This document shows positions 1 to 5,993 of a stretch of 6,838 nucleotides of DNA, piece by piece. Positions within the stretch are counted from its first letter, which is position 1. Every line of letters begins with the position of its first letter. The position numbers and the translations under genes are program-made. Origin of the DNA: an uncultured Eubacteriales bacterium. GTDB lineage: Bacteria > Bacillota > Clostridia > Lachnospirales > Lachnospiraceae. Where the stretch lies: assembly GCA_900313855.1 (NCBI GenBank), contig OMSZ01000337.1, positions 1-6,838 on the forward strand. The letters run 5' to 3'. Under the pieces are notes generated by a model that was given only the letters and a program-made list of their open reading frames with translations, did no database searches and was not told where the DNA came from.

Positions 1-114
1 GGGATGCGCACGGATTCGAATAGGAAGTGAGTCTGCTAAAGCAGACCCGAATCCGGCGCGCAAGACTCGCGAGCGAGTCTTGACTGAATCCCGCCGAAAG
101 ACTTAATAGGCGGG
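1..114 (+). other. GC-rich multi-hairpin leader upstream of the GGDEF-EAL gene
   Basis: This intergenic stretch is visibly richer in G and C than the genes around it and folds almost completely. GGGAT (1-5) can pair with ATCCC (88-92) to close a three-way junction. Arm one pairs 6-9 with 56-59 and 11-18 with 48-55, has a 12-base bulge at 19-30, and ends in GTCTGC-TAAA-GCAGAC (31-46). Arm two is a perfect 10-base inverted repeat, CAAGACTCGC (61-70) with GCGAGTCTTG (73-82). A fourth stem, CCCGCC (90-95) with GGCGGG (109-114), shares bases 90-92 with the closing stem, so the two compete. No U-run follows any stem, so it does not look like an intrinsic terminator. It could be a cis-acting RNA leader or a dispersed palindromic repeat. 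I do not recognise it as a known riboswitch class. Confidence 0.6.
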
Positions 115-146
115 TATTGAAGTTTTAGTAAGATTGGAGAATATGT

Positions 147-1841
147 ATGAACGTGATACATTATAGTGCTGATGAGCTGACTGCACTTATGAAACAGATG
201 TCGCTTATGTATGACATTGTAAGGATAGTCGATCCGGAGGGCGATAATGAATGGGTTTTGGGTTCTTCGGGAGAATTGAGGAAGGAGGACTTCTGTCCTA
301 AGATATCTGATAATAGAAAAAACTGTTCTGAATGTGACAGCTTTATGGCATGTAAAGAGGGAAAAAGAGTTGAAAGAACAGAGATAATAGACGGAAAGAT
401 ATTTCATATTGTTATGTTTCCGGTAGACTTTTCATTGGCTAACGGTTCAGAGGTAAGATGTGCGTTAGAGTGTATTACCAGGATTGAAAACAGTGAAGAT
501 GATGTTCTTGAAATAGTCAAGGATGGTCATCGTCTTGAGATAAAAGAGGATAAGGTTATGGTGGATCCGCTCACAGGTCTTTATAACTGGGACGGGTTCT
601 TCTATGAGTCAAGGGCAGCGATAGATTCACAGCCGGATAAAGAATGGGTTGTGATCGTATATGATATTATGAGCTTTAAGCTTGTAAATGATCTTTTTGG
701 CGAGGATAAGGGTGATGAAGTTCTTGTAAAGGTTGCCGGACTTATTGAGTCAAAATGTGAGGAGGGCGAGGTGTGTGCCAGACTTCGAGGCGACCTGTTT
801 GCTGTCTGTATTCACAAGGATCATTATGATTCTACATTTACTATATCAGCATCTAAGGAATTGCCGGGACTTATTAACAGTCCTCAGTTTCATCTACATA
901 TTCAGGGCGGAGTTTATAATGTGACCGATAAGAACGTAATGGTTTCGGCTATGGTTGATCGTGCTCATCTTGCTCTTTCTACGATCAAAGGCAGCAGCGA
1001 ACGCCGCATGATAGAATTTGACGAAAATCTTATGGCGAGACTTCTAAATGAACAGCAGATCATAACAGATTTTAAGCGGGCTTTGCTGGATCGTGAGTTC
1101 CATATGTTCCTGCAGCCTCAGGTTTCTAACAAAGGAGAGGTTAAGGGCGCGGAGGCGTTAGTAAGATGGATAAGACCGGATAATGAAATAGTTTCACCCG
1201 GAGATTTTTTGGATGTATTGGAGCGTACCGATCTTATCACAGATCTTGATAAGTATATCTGGGAGGAGGCGGCTAAGACTTTAGCCTCATGGAAGGGTAC
1301 TGATAAGGAAAATCTTTATATTTCCATTAATATATCACCTAAGGACTTTTTCTACATGGATGTATATCAGTTTATTCATGATCTGGTGGACAAATATGAT
1401 CTGGACAAAAAGAAACTGAAATTAGAGATTACCGAAACTATCTTAATGCAGGATGCGATAAAGCAGTTAGCGCTTGTCAACCGCCTTCATGATGAGGGCT
1501 TTGATATTGAGATAGATGATTTCGGCAAGGGTTATTCATCACTTAGTCTGTTAAAGGATATCAATGCGGATGTATTAAAGATTGATAAGGAATTTCTTCA
1601 GGAGACTCAGAACAGCAAACGAAGTGAGGATATATTGGGAACGGTTATCGATATGTCGGACAGGCTTGCCATGCGTGTAATTACAGAGGGGGTAGAGACG
1701 CGTGAACAGCTTGAAAAGATGATAGAGCTTGGGTGTTATATGTTTCAGGGCTATTATTTTGCAAAACCTATGTCACTTGAGGAATTTGAGAGTAAATGGA
1801 CAGAGATAGGAGCTTCCTTTAATGAGGAGAAATTGGCATAG
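147..1841 (+). CDS. Cys-cluster sensor / degenerate GGDEF / EAL protein, predicted c-di-GMP phosphodiesterase
   Basis: Predicted soluble 564-residue protein that hydrolyses cyclic di-GMP to pGpG. The N-terminal part (about 1-125) is PAS-like, with a cysteine cluster C50, C60, C63 and C69 that could bind a metal or sense redox state. A GGDEF domain follows (about 138-290), starting with DPLTGLYN at 140-147. Its signature is RGDLF (214-218) instead of GGDEF, so the first Gly and the catalytic Glu are lost and cyclase activity is unlikely. D173, N181 and D190, at the spacing of metal and guanine contacts in active cyclases, remain, so it may bind GTP as a regulatory site. The EAL domain (about 305-555) keeps EALVR (336-340), N395, E427, DDFGKGYSS (457-465), K478, E514 and the QGYYFAKP end (534-541), so it should be active. 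No membrane segment is visible. The ATG is chosen for GGAGA at 136-140, six bases upstream. It is separated from the next gene by 120 bases. Confidence 0.93.
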   Translation: MNVIHYSADELTALMKQMSLMYDIVRIVDPEGDNEWVLGSSGELRKEDFCPKISDNRKNCSECDSFMACKEGKRVERTEIIDGKIFHIVMFPVDFSLANGSEVRCALECITRIENSEDDVLEIVKDGHRLEIKEDKVMVDPLTGLYNWDGFFYESRAAIDSQPDKEWVVIVYDIMSFKLVNDLFGEDKGDEVLVKVAGLIESKCEEGEVCARLRGDLFAVCIHKDHYDSTFTISASKELPGLINSPQFHLHIQGGVYNVTDKNVMVSAMVDRAHLALSTIKGSSERRMIEFDENLMARLLNEQQIITDFKRALLDREFHMFLQPQVSNKGEVKGAEALVRWIRPDNEIVSPGDFLDVLERTDLITDLDKYIWEEAAKTLASWKGTDKENLYISINISPKDFFYMDVYQFIHDLVDKYDLDKKKLKLEITETILMQDAIKQLALVNRLHDEGFDIEIDDFGKGYSSLSLLKDINADVLKIDKEFLQETQNSKRSEDILGTVIDMSDRLAMRVITEGVETREQLEKMIELGCYMFQGYYFAKPMSLEEFESKWTEIGASFNEEKLA

Positions 1842-1849
1842 AGGAAGTG

Positions 1850-1878
1850 TTGCATTATTGCATAATTGAATGTATAAT
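1850..1878 (+). promoter_or_regulatory. Sigma-A type promoter for the MshEN-like/CheX-like gene
   Basis: TTGCAT at 1850-1855 and a perfect TATAAT at 1873-1878 are separated by 17 bases. This is the best promoter match in the + strand intergenic regions and begins nine bases after the stop codon of the GGDEF-EAL gene. Transcription would start near 1885 and give a leader of about 77 bases. The leader contains two ATTAAGC copies (1907-1913 and 1915-1921) one base apart, possibly an operator half-site pair, but that is weak. The ribosome binding site AGAAGGTG lies at 1950-1957, four bases before the ATG. The gene can therefore be expressed without the upstream phosphodiesterase. Confidence 0.65.
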
Positions 1879-1961
1879 TACAATAGATTTGTGAGATTGT
1901 GGGGGGATTAAGCAATTAAGCGGTTTATTGATAATATAATATTTAAGAGAGAAGGTGTGCT

Positions 1962-2879
1962 ATGTTTGGTATATATTTTGGGAAATATCTGATGGATCAG
2001 GGGATTATTACGGGGGAACAGTATAGCGGACTGGTAGAGAATACCAAGAACAGCAAGGTGCAGATGGGACTTCTTGCTATAGAGACCGGTCTTATGACGG
2101 AGGAGCAGACTAAGGAGGTCAATCTTTTACAGCAGCAGGAGGACAAGCGCTTTGGTGATATAGCTGTTGAGAAGGGTTATCTTATGGATGCGGATGTTAC
2201 TGATCTTCTTGACCGTCAGGGTGATTCATATCTGCTCTTTATTCAGGCGCTTCTTGAGAATAATCTGCTTTCAATGGATAAGATCAGGGAAGAGCTTATC
2301 AATTACCGTAAGGCAAAGGGTCTTACCGCTTTGGATCTTGAGGCGATAAAGACAGGTGATGTTGACCGTATAATTCCTATTTTTCTTAAAAATGGTGACA
2401 TACCTACATATATCAAGAATTATATACTTCTTACATCAAGGAATATTGTCAGGTTCGTGGACAGATTTTTCAGAATGGAGAAGATAGAGAAGATAACAAA
2501 GTATGAGGCATCGCTTTGTGCTACTCAGCATATAGTTGGAGAATACCGTTTCTATACCGCTTTGTGCGGAGAGGAAGAAGGGATCGCAAAGGTTGCAAGA
2601 GGCTTTGCAAGTACTACATTTACTACCGAGAGTGATTTGGACGGTATAGATATGTTAGATGCAGCTAATGAATTTATGAACTGTAATAACGGTCTTTTTG
2701 CAACAGGTCTTAGTGAGAGGAATATCAACCTGATAGTTGAGTCGCCGATCATGAAGAAAAACCATACTATCATTCATGGTAATGAGCATATGTACAGAGT
2801 TCCTTTGTTTGTTGAGGATCAGGCTGTTGATCTTATCATATGCTTTGATGATGACAGCTTTAGCATAGAAGATAACTGA
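1962..2879 (+). CDS. MshEN-like repeat protein with C-terminal CheX-like phosphatase domain
   Basis: Predicted cytoplasmic 305-residue protein. Residues 5-28, 34-57, 63-86 and 92-115 are four 24-residue repeats separated by exactly five residues each. Shared positions include Gly at 3 (repeats 1-3), Gly at 10 (Asn in repeat 4), hydrophobics at 5-7 and 11-12, and Gln at 24 in repeats 2 and 3. This 24-5-24 layout is that of the MshEN (GspE N-terminal) domain, which in known cases binds c-di-GMP. Repeat 3 is closest to the consensus, with RFG at 63-65. A linker follows (about 116-220). The end of the protein (about 225-300) resembles CheX/CheC, including E237-x-x-N240 in NEFMN, the spacing of the Glu and Asn that dephosphorylate CheY-P. 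It has its own promoter and lies 78 bases before a diguanylate cyclase gene. The CheX-like call is moderately sure; c-di-GMP binding is inference because the key Arg is present only in repeat 3. Confidence 0.85.
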   Translation: MFGIYFGKYLMDQGIITGEQYSGLVENTKNSKVQMGLLAIETGLMTEEQTKEVNLLQQQEDKRFGDIAVEKGYLMDADVTDLLDRQGDSYLLFIQALLENNLLSMDKIREELINYRKAKGLTALDLEAIKTGDVDRIIPIFLKNGDIPTYIKNYILLTSRNIVRFVDRFFRMEKIEKITKYEASLCATQHIVGEYRFYTALCGEEEGIAKVARGFASTTFTTESDLDGIDMLDAANEFMNCNNGLFATGLSERNINLIVESPIMKKNHTIIHGNEHMYRVPLFVEDQAVDLIICFDDDSFSIEDN

Positions 2880-2902
2880 TATTATTTTAAGAAATGTGAT
2901 AA

Positions 2903-2936
2903 AGGACTGCCTAGGCTTAATAGGTCTAGGCGTCTT
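2903..2936 (+). other. Strong intergenic hairpin before the membrane GGDEF gene
   Basis: GCCTAG (2909-2914) pairs perfectly with CTAGGC (2926-2931). The stem can extend outward, past bulged T2908, by pairing 2903-2907 with 2932-2936 (one G-U). It can extend inward by pairing 2915-2918 with 2922-2925 (including G-U pairs) to leave an AAT loop. The tail is GAGTTTATAAAGG, which lacks a U-run, so it is at best a poor intrinsic terminator. It lies 14 bases before the ribosome binding site AAAGGA (2945-2950). It may act as an mRNA stability or processing hairpin, or tune expression of the cyclase relative to the gene before it. Confidence 0.6.
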
Positions 2937-2957
2937 GAGTTTATAAAGGATAAGAAG

Positions 2958-4487
2958 ATGGATAAGAAGAAGGTAGGAAGAGACAATTCAGGTGAACGGT
3001 TTCGTTTGTTCCAGATAGAAATATTAGCGGTTCTTTCGGCGTTGATATTAATAGTTACTGCTTTTTTGGATTATGTTATCCTCAAACGTTCGGGTGCGGC
3101 TATGAGAGAAAACGTATCTGAGCTTATTGCGGCAAACGGCAGGCAGTTAGAGCTTAATATCAATTCATATTTTCAACGAATGGAAACGGTATCTACGCTT
3201 ATGTTTTCCGACGAGGATTACTATCTCTATGATGAGACGGATTCCACTATAGAGGAATATGATAAGGTCAAAAGTGAGGAGAATATTAAGAACAGAATTG
3301 TAGATATCGGTTTGATGGAAAACTATTCGGATTTTGGGATCATTTATTCTGATGATCATAAGGTTGGATGGATATCACACGGAACCCAGGATCTGTTCCC
3401 GGATGGTGGGATGTATGAGGTTTTCTCGGGATATATTGTTAATGATATGAAGAATGACGGCTGGTGCTTTGGTATTAACGGGAATACTGACCGTATGTAC
3501 TATATCAAGAGACTTAATCCGAATGCGATATTAGTGTCATCGATATACACAAGAGAGTTATCATCGGTTTTCATTTATCCTGAACAGCTTGACGATATGA
3601 GGATCAGGATGATAGATGATAGTGGCAAAATAGTTTTTTCTTCGGTTTCGGATGAGATTGGACAAATGCTTTCCGAAAAAATAGCGAATGAGCTCAAACG
3701 GATGGATCTGGATGATAATAATAAAGAGGATCACAATATCAGTACCAGTATCATTACAGACGAATATCTGATAAATGTTAATGTGTGCAGCAATAATTGG
3801 CGTGTGATCTGTTCCGTACCGACCAGGAAAATACTTTCGGAGAATGAAGCGTTAAAGAGTTTTACGATAAGAGTATCCGGATGTCTGGCAGCGCTTTTTA
3901 TGTTCGTAGGGTTATTTATAGTGATCAGGCTGTCAAGACCTATGGATGGTATGGTTTCCTCCCTTCAGGAAAGGGCGGCGATCGATAAGCTTTCCGGAGT
4001 TATGAATAAGGCGACCTTTCAGGAGGCTGTGGAAGCCAGACTGACAAATCCCGCAGATAACAGATATTGTGTATTTGTGATGTTGGATATGGATAATTTC
4101 AAGCAGGTCAATGATAAATTAGGGCATTCTTATGGAGACCAGGTTATTATCCGTGTCGGCAGGTTGCTTCGCAGACTTTATGATACCCAGACAATGATAG
4201 GACGTATGGGTGGAGATGAATTTGCTCTTTATACGGAATGTATAGATATTCCGAGAGAAGAAGTGGTTGAGGCTGTTACGAGTCAGATGGATAAGGTTAT
4301 GGAAGCATTTACTGAGGAATTCGAAGTGGAAAGAGTACAATGCAACGTATCAATAAGTGCAGGCGTATATATTGCAGAGCCTTATGATAACGATTATTCG
4401 GAAGTGTTTAATAATGCCGACAAGGCGCTTTATGAATCAAAACACAGTGGTAAATCACGCTATACCTTCTATAAAGCAGATATGTAA
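2958..4487 (+). CDS. Membrane sensor diguanylate cyclase (extracytoplasmic domain + GGDEF)
   Basis: Predicted 509-residue membrane enzyme making cyclic di-GMP from two GTP. A basic N-terminus is followed by a membrane segment at about 21-42, an extracytoplasmic domain at about 43-303, and a second membrane segment at about 305-325. The size and topology of the outside domain fit a double-Cache-type sensor, but I cannot identify the ligand. A short linker beginning RLSRPMDGM (324-332) resembles the start of HAMP but is too short for a full one. The GGDEF domain (about 341-505) starts DKLSGVMNK (343-351) and has D377, N385 and D394, GH at 389-390 and an intact GGDEF at 418-422, so it should be catalytic. 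The usual inhibitory RxxD five residues before GGDEF is absent; an RLYD at 406-409 is three residues too far upstream. AAAGGA at 2945-2950, seven bases before the ATG, supports the start. A solute-binding protein gene follows 82 bases downstream. Confidence 0.92.
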   Translation: MDKKKVGRDNSGERFRLFQIEILAVLSALILIVTAFLDYVILKRSGAAMRENVSELIAANGRQLELNINSYFQRMETVSTLMFSDEDYYLYDETDSTIEEYDKVKSEENIKNRIVDIGLMENYSDFGIIYSDDHKVGWISHGTQDLFPDGGMYEVFSGYIVNDMKNDGWCFGINGNTDRMYYIKRLNPNAILVSSIYTRELSSVFIYPEQLDDMRIRMIDDSGKIVFSSVSDEIGQMLSEKIANELKRMDLDDNNKEDHNISTSIITDEYLINVNVCSNNWRVICSVPTRKILSENEALKSFTIRVSGCLAALFMFVGLFIVIRLSRPMDGMVSSLQERAAIDKLSGVMNKATFQEAVEARLTNPADNRYCVFVMLDMDNFKQVNDKLGHSYGDQVIIRVGRLLRRLYDTQTMIGRMGGDEFALYTECIDIPREEVVEAVTSQMDKVMEAFTEEFEVERVQCNVSISAGVYIAEPYDNDYSEVFNNADKALYESKHSGKSRYTFYKADM

Positions 4488-4530
4488 AGATTGAATTTTA
4501 TTATAATGTATATTGAGCAGAGTATAAGAA

Positions 4531-4548
4531 CCATAACGGTGCTTATGG
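4531..4548 (+). other. Small hairpin just before the solute-binding protein ribosome binding site
   Basis: CCATAA (4531-4536) pairs perfectly with TTATGG (4543-4548) across the six-base loop CGGTGC, followed by ATTTTG. It ends nine bases before the GGGGTG ribosome binding site. The U-run is too short for a convincing terminator. A TATAAT lies upstream at 4502-4507, but I could not find a -35 element at 16-18 bases from it, so a separate promoter is unproven. The hairpin may modulate translation or mark partial termination after the cyclase gene. Confidence 0.4.
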
Positions 4549-4557
4549 ATTTTGCAT

Positions 4558-4563
4558 GGGGTG
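4558..4563 (+). promoter_or_regulatory. Ribosome binding site that fixes the solute-binding protein start
   Basis: GGGGTG lies six bases before ATG 4570. An in-frame TTG at 4552 would add six residues, but it precedes this site and has no purine-rich sequence at a suitable distance. ATG 4570 also gives a natural signal peptide start, with the basic residues RYRRER directly before the hydrophobic segment. Confidence 0.7.
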
Positions 4564-4569
4564 ATTTTT

Positions 4570-5880
4570 ATGAATCGATACAGAAGAGAGAGATTGTTTT
4601 TCATAGTGATGATCATTGCGATGGCAGTATTGGTTACAGTGGTGATAATCAGGAACAGTAGTGGTATTGAACAGGAGAGTGTCAAGAAAAGAAACGACGA
4701 GACAGGTATTAAAATGTCATGGTGGGGCAATGATTCCAGACATAAGTATACCATGGAGGGTATTGACATTTTTAAAGAGAATAATCCTGATATTAATGTT
4801 GAATACAGATATGGTGAATGGAGCGGCTATGAGAAACGTACTAAGGTATGGATGGAATCTCACACAGAGGCTGATGTGATGCAGATCAATTACGCCTGGC
4901 TTGAAGAGTACTCTAATGATGGAAAAGGTTTTTATGATCTTAATGAGCTTAGCGACTATATTGATCTTAATAATTTCACTGAAGATGAATTGGCTTATGG
5001 TATCAAGAACGGTAAGCTTAACGCTTTGCCCATTGCCATGAATACACATACATTTTATTATAATCAGGATGTTCTTGATAAATATGGATTAACGGTTCCT
5101 AAGACGTGGGATGATATTATTGATATGGGTAAGGTCTTGGCGGAACATGATCTGTATGTTCTTGGCATGAGCAAAAAACAGCTTTTTCTGATGCTGGTTG
5201 CATATTATGAACAGACATATGGTGAGAAGGTTTTTAAGGAGGATGGAAGCCTTAATATTGATGCTGACGATCTTGCGCATATTCTTGAGTTTTACAAAGA
5301 GATGATTGACGAGCATGCACTGTGTCCTATAGATGTTTTTGACAGGAATAAATATATGTCTGGAGAAATTGCCGGCACTATGTGCTGGATCAGTGATACC
5401 AAGATATATTGTGACGGGCTTGCGGAGACCGGCGCTAAGGTTACCAGAGCAGCATATCCTAAAGCTTCAGGTGCAAAGTATTCGGGCTGGTATATTAAGC
5501 CTGCTACCATGTGGGCGATCAGTGCGGAGACGGCTCACCCTAAAGAAGCTGCAATGCTTCTCAATTACCTGTTAAATGATCCTGCTATGGCCAGACTGCA
5601 AAAGACCGAGAAGGGAGTTCCGGTAAGTGATGCGGCGGTTAAAGCGCTTGAAGGTGAGGGCTTGTTTGATACCAATGAATATAAGGCTATGCAGGAAATG
5701 ATGGAGCATCAGGAGGAGCTTTATCTTATGATTCCCAATATGGAAAATGAGAAGATAATAGATGTGTTCAAAAGTGAGGCTGATGAATATCTTTTTGATA
5801 AAATGAGTCTTGAGGAATGTGCGCAGAACACCTATGCTGCCATGAAGGAGATTGCAGACGGCAAGACGCCTGAGGAGTAA
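4570..5880 (+). CDS. Extracellular solute-binding protein, carbohydrate ABC family 1, membrane-anchored, orphan
   Basis: Predicted 436-residue binding protein, a usual length for family 1 sugar-binding proteins. A basic start (RYRRER) and a hydrophobic stretch at about 9-27 form a signal anchor or Sec signal peptide. There is no cysteine near it (the first is C252), so no lipobox; most Gram-positive binding proteins are lipoproteins. The mature part opens with MSWWGNDSRHKY (49-60). It has family-typical stretches: ADVMQINYAWL (101-111), ALPIAMNTHTFYYNQDVLDK (152-171), then TVPKTWDDI (175-183), a tryptophan-rich SGWYIKPATMWAIS (305-318) and EAAMLLNYLLNDP (326-338). These support a carbohydrate ligand, whose identity cannot be read. 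No permease or ATPase gene adjoins: upstream is a sensor cyclase, downstream a convergent gene. It may therefore sense rather than transport, or it may serve a transporter encoded elsewhere. Confidence 0.9.
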   Translation: MNRYRRERLFFIVMIIAMAVLVTVVIIRNSSGIEQESVKKRNDETGIKMSWWGNDSRHKYTMEGIDIFKENNPDINVEYRYGEWSGYEKRTKVWMESHTEADVMQINYAWLEEYSNDGKGFYDLNELSDYIDLNNFTEDELAYGIKNGKLNALPIAMNTHTFYYNQDVLDKYGLTVPKTWDDIIDMGKVLAEHDLYVLGMSKKQLFLMLVAYYEQTYGEKVFKEDGSLNIDADDLAHILEFYKEMIDEHALCPIDVFDRNKYMSGEIAGTMCWISDTKIYCDGLAETGAKVTRAAYPKASGAKYSGWYIKPATMWAISAETAHPKEAAMLLNYLLNDPAMARLQKTEKGVPVSDAAVKALEGEGLFDTNEYKAMQEMMEHQEELYLMIPNMENEKIIDVFKSEADEYLFDKMSLEECAQNTYAAMKEIADGKTPEE

Positions 5881-5906
5881 GAGGTGAGGTTAAAGCTAAT
5901 GTAAGC

Positions 5907-5975
5907 AAGGTGCCTGCAAGGTTGTGAATAAGGCGTCTTTTAAGTTGTGAGTAAGGCATCTGCAACATGGTAAGC
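5907..5975. repeat. Three decayed 23-base tandem repeats in the convergent gap
   Basis: Three adjacent units of exactly 23 bases (5907-5929, 5930-5952 and 5953-5975) each begin AAGG and share a GTTGTGA-like or GGTAAG-like 3' part. By hand alignment, units 1 and 2 match at 16 of 23 positions and unit 3 matches each of them at 14. The units fill most of the 113 bases between two convergent genes. Directly after them, GGTA (5969-5972) and TACC (5984-5987) close a small imperfect hairpin without a U-run. No gene is visible in the gap, and no clear terminator is seen for either gene. Confidence 0.5.
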
Positions 5976-5993
5976 ATAATGCATACCAGGTTG

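Noticed and set aside
11..55. tRNA-like GGATTCGAA and CCGAATCC strings
   Set aside because: They are the two sides of one hairpin; there is no cloverleaf, anticodon arm or CCA end.
80..108. TTGACT-17-TTAATA as a promoter for the GGDEF-EAL gene
   Set aside because: The -35 box is good, but the -10 box matches the consensus at only two positions, and the -35 box lies inside a stable hairpin.
1..146. c-di-GMP (GEMM) riboswitch upstream of the c-di-GMP genes
   Set aside because: The conserved GEMM core and tetraloop-receptor strings are not seen here or in the other gaps.
143..166. Short out-of-frame frame MYERDTL overlapping the GGDEF-EAL start
   Set aside because: Only two bases separate it from GGAGA, too close for efficient initiation; ATG 147 is correctly spaced.
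169..195. Hammerhead-like core CTGATGAG followed by GAAAC
   Set aside because: The bases between them do not form stem II, and the stretch is ordinary coding sequence.
36..407. Minus-strand open frame of 123 codons over the start of the GGDEF-EAL gene
   Set aside because: It lies opposite the structured leader and a well-supported gene, has no recognisable domain and no good ribosome binding site.
102..2924. Shared CTTAATAGG at 102-110 and 2916-2924, both in hairpins
   Set aside because: Many 9-base matches are expected by chance in a window this long, and the flanking stems differ.
4552..4572. TTG at 4552 as the start of the solute-binding protein
   Set aside because: ATG 4570 has a well-placed GGGGTG and gives a normal signal-peptide N-terminus.
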